From Tannerella sp. (GTDB lineage: Bacteria > Bacteroidota > Bacteroidia > Bacteroidales > Tannerellaceae), in contig JAIRXI010000109.1 in NCBI GenBank assembly GCA_031268395.1, positions 1 through 6,217 on the forward strand: DNA of 6,217 nt, in the 5' to 3' direction. The notes beneath the pieces are model-generated. The model worked only from the letters and a program-made list of their open reading frames with translations. It searched no databases and was not told the DNA's origin. Below, in pieces: positions 1-6,217 of this stretch. The stretch's first letter is position 1. Every line of letters begins with the position of its first letter. The position numbers and the translations under genes were made by a program.

Positions 1-16
1 CAAGCCTGGAGGCTTG
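1..16. repeat. Short perfect hairpin at the left window edge
   Basis: A 6-base perfect inverted repeat, caagcc (1-6) and ggcttg (11-16), encloses a 4-base loop. On the plus strand it is followed by cctttaa, so it could be the end of a weak terminator for a plus-strand gene lying to the left of the window. The stem may extend past the edge, which cannot be seen. The T-run is short, so the terminator reading is only an inference. Confidence 0.4.
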
Positions 17-28
17 CCTTTAACCCGA

Positions 29-47
29 CGTAGCGAAAGACGCTACG
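29..47. repeat. Perfect 7-bp hairpin, loop AAAGA
   Basis: The arms cgtagcg (29-35) and cgctacg (41-47) pair perfectly around the 5-base loop aaaga. No T-run follows on either strand, so it is not a canonical intrinsic terminator. It is the second of three inverted repeats packed into the first 82 bases, which suggests intergenic repeat DNA. Confidence 0.5.
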
Positions 48-58
48 CCGAGCGAGGC

Positions 59-91
59 CGTCATTGCGGGAGATCGCAATGAAAAGCAATG
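59..91. repeat. Degenerate copy of the cgtcattgcg...agcaat repeat, with its own 8-bp hairpin
   Basis: The 10-mer cgtcattgcg at 59-68 is identical to the reverse complement of 228-237, the outer right arm of the larger palindrome at 143-264. The similarity resumes at aaagcaat (83-90), against gaagcaat in the larger element. Within this copy, tcattgcg (61-68) and cgcaatga (75-82) form a perfect 8-bp stem with a 6-base loop. It looks like a decayed half-element of the same repeat family in inverted orientation. Confidence 0.5.
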
Positions 92-142
92 CACATAACC
101 ATGCCGTGTGAAGTATAAATAAAAGAAAGGAGCGCACGGAGT

Positions 143-264
143 GAGGCTGTCTCAAAAGTCCCGATTCGTCATTGGCAGGACCGAAGCAATCCCTGCGTAT
201 ATCGGCGATTGCTTCGTCGTTCCTCCTCGCAATGACGACGGTATTCGGCTTTCGAGATTGTCTC
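143..264. repeat. MITE-like palindromic repeat element, about 122 bp
   Basis: This is a nested imperfect palindrome without a coding region. The outer ends, gaggctgtctcaaaagtc (143-160) and the reverse complement of 247-264, match at 13 of 18 positions. The middle arms cgtcattg (167-174) and caatgacg (230-237) pair perfectly over 8 bp. The inner arms cgaagcaatc (182-191) and gattgcttcg (207-216) pair perfectly over 10 bp, around a 15-base loop (192-206). The outer sequence resembles terminal inverted repeats I recall from Bacteroidota insertion sequences (gaggctgtctcaaaa type), and the inner part resembles a widespread intergenic repeat. A non-autonomous mobile element or REPIN-like dispersed repeat is the best reading. 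No flanking target duplication could be identified with confidence. Confidence 0.55.
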
Positions 265-453
265 TTACGTCGAACTCATGTTAATAAGAAAACAACCTCA
301 GTAGCAGGCAAGCAGAGGAGATATACGGGTGGACCTCATTACCTCCTTATCTCCGGTTCCAAAGAATAAGGGAATGAGGTTTTGCCGGAGGCTTCGCGAC
401 AGCCGCGACCGAACGGTCACAATGTGGGATGACGGTCTCGCCGCTGCCTGCCG
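265..453. other. Non-coding spacer downstream of the barrel gene
   Basis: No credible gene lies here; the short plus-strand ORFs crossing it have no recognisable protein character and run into repeats or into the antisense of the barrel gene. It holds the long hairpin at 333-380 and the small palindrome gaccg-aa-cggtc at 407-418. It is the 3' flank of the minus-strand operon and probably carries the end of its transcript. Confidence 0.5.
333..380. terminator. Interrupted long hairpin, possible transcript end of the purB-asnS operon
   Basis: The arms acctcatt (333-340) and aatgaggt (373-380) pair perfectly over 8 bp. Inside, ccttat (345-350) and ataagg (366-371) add another 6 bp, with a small asymmetric bulge between the two stems. 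It lies 73 bases past the stop of the minus-strand barrel gene, where a terminator would be expected, but the minus strand has no U-tract after the stem. On the plus strand four T follow (380-383). A structured 3' end or repeat relic is equally possible. Confidence 0.3.
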
Positions 454-1068
454 TCAGAAAAGCACGGCGGCCGAGATCGACCAGGTGTGGGCCTTTCCCC
501 TATACTCCGGATGAGTGCCGGCGTCGAGCGTCCTGAAGTTGTGGGTCAGTCCCAGGCCGTAGGTCAGTCCCACCTGCAGGAAACCCAGCGCTTCGGCTCC
601 GGCCGAGAAATTCAGTCCGGCGCTGAAGTCGCCTGCCTTCACCTGACCGCTGACGTCGCTGTACAGCCCGTTGATGTTCCATATCTTCCGTCCGCCTGTC
701 CGGAAACCGAAATACGGTCCTGCCGCCAGATAAGGCTTGAGCAGCGGCGTCATCAGTTTCCGTTTCACGTTCAGGGGGATTTCAAGGTAATGGCCTTTGA
801 CGGTCTGTTCTCCCAGTTCGCAGCCTTTCTGCGTAAACAGCAGGGCAGCGTCTACTCCCCAGCCCGTGGAAGGTTTCACGTATTCGAGCATGGGGCCAAG
901 CTGGAAACCGGTGATATTGTTTGCCTTCAGCACGTTGTCGAACTTGACGGTGGCAATGTTAACGCCGCCTTTTACGCCGAAATTCAGTTGCGCGCGTGCC
1001 GCCGGAAACGCCAGCATGACGGCCAGCATCCCGCACAGGATTATTCTTGCCGTTTTCATAAGTGTCAT
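454..1068 (-). CDS. Small outer-membrane beta-barrel protein (PorT / OMP_b-brl_2-type porin family)
   Basis: This predicted 204-residue protein begins with a Sec signal peptide: MTLMKTAR, a hydrophobic stretch, then an AARA|Q cleavage site near residue 26. The mature part has alternating beta-strand patterns typical of 8-stranded barrels: NFGVKGGVN at its start, a GFQLGPMLEY strand, HYLEIPLNVKRK, KPYLAAGPYFGF, LQVGLTYGLGLTHNF, and a terminal WSISAAVLF ending in Phe, the usual outer-membrane insertion signal. This architecture is common in Bacteroidota proteins annotated as porin family or PorT-like; substrate and function are unknown. It follows asnS by 17 bases and is probably co-transcribed. 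The start at 1068 is preferred for its A-rich upstream sequence; ATG at 1059 (MKTARII) is nearly as good. Starts further upstream overlap asnS and would bury the signal peptide. Confidence 0.85.
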   Translation of the reverse strand: MTLMKTARIILCGMLAVMLAFPAARAQLNFGVKGGVNIATVKFDNVLKANNITGFQLGPMLEYVKPSTGWGVDAALLFTQKGCELGEQTVKGHYLEIPLNVKRKLMTPLLKPYLAAGPYFGFRTGGRKIWNINGLYSDVSGQVKAGDFSAGLNFSAGAEALGFLQVGLTYGLGLTHNFRTLDAGTHPEYRGKAHTWSISAAVLF

Positions 1069-1085
1069 GTATGTATTTATTTTAT

Positions 1086-2483
1086 TCAGAACTCTGCATT
1101 GTTCGGTGTACGCGGAAAGGGAATGACATCGCGGATGTTCGTCATCCCGGTAACGAACAGCAGCAACCGCTCGAAACCAAGTCCGAAACCCGCATGGGGT
1201 GCCGTCCCGAAACGCCGGGTGTCCAGATACCACCAGATGTCTTTTTCGGGGATGTTCATCTCCTTTGCACGGGCGGCCAGTCTGTCATAATTCTCTTCAC
1301 GCTGCGAACCGCCGATGATCTCACCGATTTTCGGGAACAGGACATCCATCGCACGCACCGTTTTTCCGTCGTCGTTCTGTTTCATGTAGAACGATTTGAT
1401 TTCCTTCGGATAATCTGTCAGGATGACCGGACACTTGAAGTGCTCTTCCACCAGAAAGCGTTCGTGTTCGGCGGCCAGGTCCGCGCCCCAGTAGACAGGG
1501 AACTCGAACGCCCTACCGCCGGCGACGGCCTGTTCCAGTATCCGGATTCCTTCCGTATAGGGCAGGCGGACAAACGGCTGTTTCAACACGAAATTCAGCC
1601 GCTCGATCAGGTCTTTGTCAAACCTTTCGCTCAGGAAGCGCATGTCGTCGAGGCAGTGATCCAGCGCCTGCTGCACACAGTATTTGATAAAGTCTTCGGC
1701 CAGTTGCATGTTGTCTGCAATCTCGTAAAAGGCGACTTCCGGCTCGATCATCCAGAACTCGGCCAGATGGCGCGGGGTATTGGAATTTTCGGCACGGAAG
1801 GTAGGCCCGAACGTATAGATTGCTCCCAACCCCATCGCCGCCAGCTCGCCTTCCAGCTGTCCGGAGACGGTCAGGCCGGTCTGCTTGCCGAAAAAGTCGC
1901 GGTCGTACAGGATAGAGCCGTTTTCGTCTTTCCGGAGGTCATACAGGTTCAAGGTTGTGACCTGAAACATTTCCCCGGCACCTTCACAGTCGGAGCCGGT
2001 GATGATCGGCGTATGTACATACAGGAATCCGCGTTCGTGAAAAAAGGTATGGATCGCCATGGCCATCTGGTGGCGGATGCGGAAAATGGCGCCGAACGTG
2101 TTTGTCCGCGGGCGCAGATGGGCGATCTCGCGGAGAAATTCCAGCGAATGTCCCTTTTTCTGCAGGGGATAGGTGGCCGGGTCGGCTCCGCCGTAGACTT
2201 CTATCTCGTCCGCCTGCACTTCCACGCTTTGTCCCTGACCCTGCGAGGGTACCAGTTTCCCGGAAGCCCGGATGCAGGCCCCCGTAGTGACTGCTTTCAG
2301 GCCTTCTTCACCAAACCGCCCTACGTCTGCCACAATCTGCAGGTTGTGAACGGTAGAGCCGTCGTTCAGCGCAATGAACTGCACCTGTCTGTTTCCCCTG
2401 CGGGTGCGCACCCAACCTTTCACATGTACGGTCGAGCCTTGCGCATCCGTCTTCAGTACCTCTGCAATCCTTGTCCGTTCCAT
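1086..2483 (-). CDS. asnS: Asparaginyl-tRNA synthetase
   Basis: This class IIb aminoacyl-tRNA synthetase charges tRNA-Asn with asparagine in the cytoplasm using ATP. The 465-residue length matches the bacterial enzyme (466 in E. coli). Residues 1-100 form the anticodon-binding OB fold ([21 protein letters not shown]). The catalytic core carries the AsnRS-type segment [13 protein letters not shown] (161-173), [18 protein letters not shown] (196-213), motif 2 as [15 protein letters not shown] (229-243) running into WMIEPE, and motif 3 as [15 protein letters not shown] (432-446) followed by [10 protein letters not shown]. The [12 protein letters not shown] stretch and the LTVSGQL segment favour AsnRS over AspRS. 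The ATG start at 2483 gives the family length and falls 7 bases after the pseudouridine synthase stop; a TTG five codons upstream is less likely. Nothing is truncated or missing. Confidence 0.97.
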   Translation of the reverse strand: MERTRIAEVLKTDAQGSTVHVKGWVRTRRGNRQVQFIALNDGSTVHNLQIVADVGRFGEEGLKAVTTGACIRASGKLVPSQGQGQSVEVQADEIEVYGGADPATYPLQKKGHSLEFLREIAHLRPRTNTFGAIFRIRHQMAMAIHTFFHERGFLYVHTPIITGSDCEGAGEMFQVTTLNLYDLRKDENGSILYDRDFFGKQTGLTVSGQLEGELAAMGLGAIYTFGPTFRAENSNTPRHLAEFWMIEPEVAFYEIADNMQLAEDFIKYCVQQALDHCLDDMRFLSERFDKDLIERLNFVLKQPFVRLPYTEGIRILEQAVAGGRAFEFPVYWGADLAAEHERFLVEEHFKCPVILTDYPKEIKSFYMKQNDDGKTVRAMDVLFPKIGEIIGGSQREENYDRLAARAKEMNIPEKDIWWYLDTRRFGTAPHAGFGLGFERLLLFVTGMTNIRDVIPFPRTPNNAEF

Positions 2484-2490
2484 GTCCGTC

Positions 2491-3828
2491 CTATTCAAAC
2501 GCTCCCATCCGGAGCATGTTTACTTCCTTTTCGTTCAGGTAGCGCCATTTTCCGCGTCCCAGGTTCTTTTTCGTCAGGCCGGCGAAATAGACCCGGTCCA
2601 GTTTCACGACGCGGTAGCCGAGCGCTTCGAACATGCGGCGCACAATCCGGTTCCGTCCCGAATGAATCTCGATGCCTGCCTGTTTTTTATCGCTTTCGTT
2701 GGCATAGCTGACGGCATCGGCATGGATTTCGCCGTCCTCCAGGTCGATACCGGTGGCCAGTTTCTCCATGTCCTCAATGGCAACATCCTTGTCGACCCAG
2801 ACGTGGTAGATTTTCTTTTTCTTGTAGGAGGGATGGGTGAGCTTGGAAGCCAGGTCGCCGTCGTTTGTGAGCAGCAGCACGCCGGTTGTATTCCGGTCCA
2901 GGCGTCCGACGGGATAGATGCGTTCCTTGCAGGCGTGCCTCACCAGATCCATCACGGTCAGGCGTTCCTGAGGATCGTCCGACGAGGTGACGCAGTTTTT
3001 CGGCTTGTTCAGCAGGACATAGAGTTTTCCTTCAATCTGCACTTGCCGGTCGTGAAACAGGACGGTGTCCTGCCGCGTAATTTTGGTCCCCAGTTCCGTA
3101 ATCACATTTCCGTTGACTTTCACGACGCCGGCCTGAATAAATTCGTCGGCTTCGCGACGCGAACAGACGCCGGCATTAGCCAGAAATTTGTTCAGGCGAA
3201 TGGGCTCGTTCGGATCCGTCAGGGCTTCCTTGTATTTCAGCTGTTTCTGATAGCTGTACTTGGAGTTCGGGTTATAGGGACGCTGCGGCGGACGTTTGTT
3301 CGGTCCTCTCTCGCCGGGACGGGCGCCGCCGGGACGGTTGGGTTGCATATACGGACGGTTGCCCTCATAATTGCCGTTGCCGACCCTTTCCCGCTTCTGA
3401 TACCCTCTGTCCACCTCCGGACGCGGCGAACGGGGCGAATATTCCTTCCGCTCACCCCCTCCTCCGTATGGCTGCGTTGAACGCGGCGACTGCTGCTGAT
3501 AGGGGGGACGCCTTTCCATACCGGACTGCTGCGGGGGATAATTGTAACGCCCTGTCGCCGTCTCTCCTCGATTGTCGTCGGATTTGTATTCCCCGTATGG
3601 CATCCGGTTGTAATTCACGCTCCGGCTGTCTTTGATGCGCGGACGCCGCCCGACGGCTGCCGGACGGCTGTTGTCGTGCATCATCTGGTAGCCGTTGCCG
3701 TCTCTGGTTGCATGATAGGCTGGTTTCCTTTCATAGTTTCGTTCTTGCGAACCTGCGTTTTCCCGCTGGTTTTCCGGGACACTGTTTTCCGGAGACTTTT
3801 CAGTTCCTTCTTTTTCTTCTGTTTCCAT
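2491..3828 (-). CDS. RsuA/RluB-family rRNA pseudouridine synthase with a long disordered N-terminal extension
   Basis: The protein has 445 residues, of which only about 210-445 are the conserved enzyme. Residues 210-250 are an S4 RNA-binding domain ([21 protein letters not shown]). The catalytic domain follows with KLYVLLNKP (268-276), [17 protein letters not shown] (308-324) containing the presumed catalytic Asp311, and [10 protein letters not shown] (391-400). It should isomerise a uridine in 23S or 16S rRNA; RluB is the closest guess, but the target base cannot be assigned from sequence. Residues 1-200 are low-complexity, rich in Arg, Pro, Gly, Tyr, Asn and Gln, and probably disordered and RNA-binding. 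Long basic extensions of this kind are common in Bacteroidota members of the family. The gene lies 81 bases after purB and 7 bases before asnS, so it is probably in their operon. Confidence 0.93.
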   Translation of the reverse strand: METEEKEGTEKSPENSVPENQRENAGSQERNYERKPAYHATRDGNGYQMMHDNSRPAAVGRRPRIKDSRSVNYNRMPYGEYKSDDNRGETATGRYNYPPQQSGMERRPPYQQQSPRSTQPYGGGGERKEYSPRSPRPEVDRGYQKRERVGNGNYEGNRPYMQPNRPGGARPGERGPNKRPPQRPYNPNSKYSYQKQLKYKEALTDPNEPIRLNKFLANAGVCSRREADEFIQAGVVKVNGNVITELGTKITRQDTVLFHDRQVQIEGKLYVLLNKPKNCVTSSDDPQERLTVMDLVRHACKERIYPVGRLDRNTTGVLLLTNDGDLASKLTHPSYKKKKIYHVWVDKDVAIEDMEKLATGIDLEDGEIHADAVSYANESDKKQAGIEIHSGRNRIVRRMFEALGYRVVKLDRVYFAGLTKKNLGRGKWRYLNEKEVNMLRMGAFE

Positions 3829-3909
3829 TTTTTTACATCTAATTGAGATTAAACTTTTGCAGTCTCACGATTGCACTTCCATTTTCTTACTGTTATATTG
3901 ATAAATATA

Positions 3910-5253
3910 TTAAATTCCTGCATAATTGTGAGGCGTCACCGCCCCGAGTTCTTCTTTCACGGCCTCGCTCAATTGCAGTGATTGAATGAACTGTGCAATC
4001 GACCGCTCGGTGATTTCTTCATTCGTCCGCGTCAGCGCCTTCAGTGTTTCATACGGCGCCGGATAGCCTTCCCTGCGCAGAATGGTCTGAATCGCTTCTG
4101 CCACGACGGCCCAGCGGGCATCCAGTTCGCGAGACAAAACCTCTTTCTGCAGCAACAGTTTTCCCAGTCCCCTGATCAGACTTTTCAAGGCTATTTCGAT
4201 ATGTGCCAGCGGCACGCCGATATTCCGCAACACAGTCGAATCCGTCAAGTCCCGCTGTAGACGCGAGACGGGCAATTTCATGCTCAGGTGTGTCAGAATG
4301 GCATTGGCCATGCCCAGATTGCCTTCTGCATTCTCGAAATCAATCGGATTAACTTTGTGCGGCATCGCAGACGAACCGACTTCGCCGTCTCTGATTTTTT
4401 GCTTGAAATACTCCATTGAGATATATTGCCAGAAATCGCGGCTCAGATCTGTCAAAATCACATTGATCCGCCTCAGTCCGTCGAACAGTGCAGCCAGATG
4501 GTCGTAATTGGATATTTGCGTCGTCCACTCCTCACGTTTCAACCCCAGCGTCCCGTTGACAAACCGGTCGGCAAAGGATTTCCAGTCGTATCCGGGATAG
4601 GCAACGTGATGTGCATTAAAATTTCCGGTTGCGCCGCCGAACTTGGCGGATATCGGGATTTGCTTCAGGACCCTGACCTGTTCTTCCAGGCGGTAGACAA
4701 ACACTTGTATTTCTTTTCCCAGCCGCGTTGGCGAGGCCGGTTGACCGTGTGTTTTTGCCAGCATCGGGATGTCTTTCCAACTCTCGGCATATTCCTTCAA
4801 CACGTCAATCACCGCCTGCAATTCGGGATAATACACCTTTGCCAGCGCTTCTTTCAACGAAAGGGGGACAGCCGTATTGTTAATGTCCTGCGACGTCAGC
4901 CCGAAATGAATAAACTCCCTGTAATCCTGCAACGAAAGTGCATCGAATGTTTCCTTGAGGAAATATTCGACGGCCTTCACATCGTGGTTGGTTGTTCGTT
5001 CGATCGTTTTGATGCGGGAGGCATCTTCAAGAGAAAAATCAAGATAGATCCGTTGCAAAGTCTGCCTTGTTCCGTTCGTATCCAACGGCTTCAACTGGGG
5101 CAAAACGCCGGTAAGCATGTTAAAATATTCAATTTCCACCCGTACCCGGTAGCGTATCAGCGCAAATTCGGAGAAATAGGGAGCCAAAGCATCCGTCTGG
5201 TCCCGATAGCGTCCGTCCACAGGAGAAATAGCAGTCAACTTTGAAAAAATCAT
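3910..5253 (-). CDS. purB: Adenylosuccinate lyase
   Basis: This cytoplasmic enzyme of the fumarase/aspartase superfamily performs two fumarate-releasing steps of purine synthesis: SAICAR to AICAR, and adenylosuccinate to AMP. The 447-residue length fits the E. coli-type PurB (456). Visible motifs are the N-terminal LTAISPVDGRY (6-16), ERTTNHDVKAVEYF (85-98), FGLTSQDINNTA (117-128), KTHGQPASPTRLGKE (167-181) with the conserved His169, and the superfamily signature GSSAMPHKVNP (293-303) with the catalytic Ser at 294/295 in the mobile loop. The family is normally a homotetramer with active sites shared between subunits. The ATG start gives the expected N-terminus and sits about 20 bases below a consensus -7 element. 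The gene is intact and is probably first in an operon with the pseudouridine synthase, asnS and the barrel gene. Confidence 0.97.
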   Translation of the reverse strand: MIFSKLTAISPVDGRYRDQTDALAPYFSEFALIRYRVRVEIEYFNMLTGVLPQLKPLDTNGTRQTLQRIYLDFSLEDASRIKTIERTTNHDVKAVEYFLKETFDALSLQDYREFIHFGLTSQDINNTAVPLSLKEALAKVYYPELQAVIDVLKEYAESWKDIPMLAKTHGQPASPTRLGKEIQVFVYRLEEQVRVLKQIPISAKFGGATGNFNAHHVAYPGYDWKSFADRFVNGTLGLKREEWTTQISNYDHLAALFDGLRRINVILTDLSRDFWQYISMEYFKQKIRDGEVGSSAMPHKVNPIDFENAEGNLGMANAILTHLSMKLPVSRLQRDLTDSTVLRNIGVPLAHIEIALKSLIRGLGKLLLQKEVLSRELDARWAVVAEAIQTILRREGYPAPYETLKALTRTNEEITERSIAQFIQSLQLSEAVKEELGAVTPHNYAGI

Positions 5254-5589
5254 GTTTGTCGAAATTACCGGTCAAAGGTACTGCTTTTTTATTCATTACC
5301 GCGTATGATTACGGAAAAAAAATGGCAATCGGGTTATTTTAAGGATAATTCAGACGAAGTTCGGGATTTGAGGCTTACAGGTCAAATTTCAGGCATCTCT
5401 CCTGATTTCCCGTATAAATACCTCCCTGAAACGGGATAAACGACTGTAACTGACGGGCATTTACTCCGGATACGGCACCTGTTGCGTCGAGGTCAAGGGG
5501 AGAGAGGCAAAAGCACGCAGATGACGCGGACGTTGAAGATTTGCGCAGACAGGGGAAAACAGAAATGTCAGGAATGGACGTGTGTGCTG
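5254..5589. other. 336-base gap between gldH and purB with repeat-like sequence
   Basis: The part nearest purB (5254-5340) is AT-rich and carries the promoter. The part from about 5375 to 5560 looks like dispersed-repeat DNA. It includes gcacgcagatgacgcgga (5513-5530) and, a few bases on, the related agatttgcgcagac (5537-5550), resembling a cacgcagatgacgcgga-type intergenic repeat I recall from Bacteroidales genomes. On the minus strand an open frame continues through this segment from inside gldH in another frame and stops at 5375. It has no start of its own after the gldH stop and no recognised domain. No tRNA or clear terminator for gldH was seen. Confidence 0.4.
5273..5280 (-). promoter_or_regulatory. 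Bacteroidota-type -7 promoter element of purB
   Basis: Read on the minus strand, this is TACCTTTG, an exact match to the TAnnTTTG -7 consensus of the primary sigma factor in Bacteroidota. It lies 19 bases upstream of the purB ATG, implying a short leader of roughly 10-15 bases. A clear -33 TTG is not visible at the usual spacing; the upstream DNA is AT-rich instead. It is the only exact match I found in the gaps between genes here, so it probably drives the whole purB-to-barrel operon. Confidence 0.6.
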
Positions 5590-6087
5590 TCAATCCGTTT
5601 CCATTTCTATGCGCAGACCGATTTCTTCGATCCCCTTGATGATGGAATCTCTCATGCCGTGGCGGATGCTGAGGGTATGCTGGCCCCGGTGAAGAAAGCG
5701 GTGATGTTCCCGAACAGGGATCTCCAGGTGATAGATGGAGAATCCGTGTCCCTGCCATTTCCCGTAACTGTCGGCAAGCATACATTCCACCGTATCGCGC
5801 CGGACAGGGCCAATCGGCTGTTCTTCCGAACAAAACAGCCAGAGGTTCTGATAAGGGTAGAGATTGTTGTTGCGTATCTCAATCAGGAAGCGGTAGGAGA
5901 CGCTGTTGTCCATAATCTCATAGGTGAAATAATATTCTCTGTCCTTGCTCCATTCAAGGTCGACAAGCTGGTATTGATGGTAAAACGCATGATCCACCGC
6001 GCAGGAAAGACAGAGGGCCGTTGAAAACGCCACGGCCGTCCGTCGGAAGAAGGATTTTATCCTCCCGTCAATCCTTCCGTTTTGCAT
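5590..6087 (-). CDS. gldH: GldH-family gliding-motility lipoprotein
   Basis: This predicted 165-residue exported lipoprotein has a basic N-terminus (GRIDGRIKSFFRR), a short hydrophobic segment and Cys29 in the context ALCLSC, an imperfect lipobox with Cys rather than Leu at -3. The mature part matches GldH features I recall: VDHAFYHQYQ after the Cys, LEWSKDREYYFTYEI (44-58), IEIRNNNLYPYQNLWLF (69-85), DTVECMLADSYGKWQGHG (98-115) and a C-terminal HTLSIRHGMRD...GIEEIGLRIEM. GldH is needed for gliding in Flavobacterium johnsoniae, but homologues are widespread in non-gliding Bacteroidales, where their role is unsettled. ATG at 6087 is chosen; GTG at 6096 adds three residues. The start overlaps the upstream gene's stop by 20 bases, implying translational coupling. 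Confidence 0.9.
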   Translation of the reverse strand: MQNGRIDGRIKSFFRRTAVAFSTALCLSCAVDHAFYHQYQLVDLEWSKDREYYFTYEIMDNSVSYRFLIEIRNNNLYPYQNLWLFCSEEQPIGPVRRDTVECMLADSYGKWQGHGFSIYHLEIPVREHHRFLHRGQHTLSIRHGMRDSIIKGIEEIGLRIEMETD

Positions 6088-6217
6088 GAGTTGCACGATT
6101 GCTTCCCGGAGACGGAGGGTTGTTCGGATGTGGACGGCGTCCGGAAGTCGCCTCGCCGGATATTTTTTCCTGTCCGTTTTTGCCGGATGCCTGCCGGACC
6201 TTCGGTTTTCCCGAGCG
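6068..6217 (-). CDS. C-terminal tail of an upstream protein, probably PSP1/RicT-like (partial)
   Basis: An open frame enters from the right edge and ends at a TGA at 6068-6070, giving 49 residues of low-complexity sequence rich in Arg, Lys, Pro, Ser, Gly and Asn (starts RSGKPKVRQAS, ends NRATHAKRKD). No folded domain is visible. The assignment rests on context: in Bacteroidales, as I recall, the PSP1-domain (RicT-like) protein commonly precedes gldH and ends in a basic, Pro-rich disordered tail. The 20-base overlap with the gldH start supports a real coding end rather than a chance frame. The identity of the main protein body is inference. Confidence 0.55.
   Translation of the reverse strand, partial: RSGKPKVRQASGKNGQEKISGEATSGRRPHPNNPPSPGSNRATHAKRKD

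Noticed and set aside
172..369. 65-codon plus-strand open frame in the left non-coding DNA
   Set aside because: It starts inside the palindromic element and its sequence is dictated by the inverted repeats; there is no domain and no upstream signal.
1..453. CRISPR array or tRNA gene in the left repeat region
   Set aside because: The repeats are inverted and differ in length, with no regular direct repeat plus spacer pattern, and no cloverleaf could be folded by eye.
1069..1233. Upstream starts extending the barrel protein to 259 residues
   Set aside because: They would overlap the end of asnS by up to 148 bases and place a non-signal sequence before an obvious signal peptide.
487..1290. 267-codon plus-strand open frame
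   Set aside because: It is antisense to the barrel gene, whose signal peptide and C-terminal Phe support the minus strand.
1062..2711. 549-codon plus-strand open frame
   Set aside because: It lies antisense to asnS, which has every expected motif and family length. The antisense translation has no domain character and reflects the codon bias of the real gene.
2374..3480. 368-codon plus-strand open frame
   Set aside because: It is antisense to the pseudouridine synthase and to the start of asnS, with no recognisable protein features.
3829..3909. Promoter or terminator between purB and the pseudouridine synthase
   Set aside because: No TAnnTTTG match is present. The only inverted repeat is 5 bp (tgaga 3844-3848 with tctca 3863-3867), too weak to call.
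4426..5244. 272-codon plus-strand open frame
   Set aside because: It is antisense to purB, which is clearly recognised.
5375..5833. 152-codon minus-strand frame overlapping gldH
   Set aside because: Its first half is an out-of-frame reading of gldH. Only the part after the gldH stop is of interest, and it is reported as repeat-like DNA rather than a gene.
5482..6024. 180-codon plus-strand open frame
   Set aside because: It is antisense to most of gldH and to repeat-like DNA; the GldH reading explains the region better.

Overview
The window looks like ordinary chromosomal DNA from a member of the Bacteroidota, most likely the order Bacteroidales. Three things point there: a GldH-family lipoprotein directly downstream of what appears to be a PSP1/RicT-type tail, a pseudouridine synthase with a very long disordered N-terminal extension, and a TAnnTTTG-type -7 promoter element in front of purB. 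The genus cannot be fixed from this sequence. All convincing genes lie on the minus strand, so the biological order runs from the right edge to the left.

From right to left: (1) 6217-6068, the C-terminal tail of a protein cut by the window edge, probably the PSP1-domain (RicT-like) protein; (2) 6087-5590, gldH, overlapping the previous gene by 20 bases; (3) 5589-5254, a 336-base gap holding a repeat-like segment and the purB promoter; (4) 5253-3910, purB, adenylosuccinate lyase; (5) 3828-2491, an RsuA/RluB-family rRNA pseudouridine synthase; (6) 2483-1086, asnS, asparaginyl-tRNA synthetase; (7) 1068-454, a small outer-membrane beta-barrel protein of the PorT/OMP_b-brl_2 type; (8) 453-1, non-coding DNA rich in inverted repeats, including a 122-base palindromic MITE-like element.

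purB, the pseudouridine synthase, asnS and the barrel gene are probably one transcription unit. The gaps are 81, 7 and 17 bases, and the only consensus -7 element I found in the gene-free gaps lies before purB. The first three serve purine synthesis, ribosome maturation and tRNA charging, a growth-related set. The barrel gene appears to be a passenger at the end. The PSP1-like gene and gldH form a separate, translationally overlapping pair.

I found no defence system, CRISPR array, tRNA, rRNA, intact transposase or phage gene. The genes are conserved and intact, and no unknown system is evident. What deserves a second look is the repeat-rich non-coding DNA at the left end, the repeat-like segment between gldH and purB, and the pseudouridine synthase tail.
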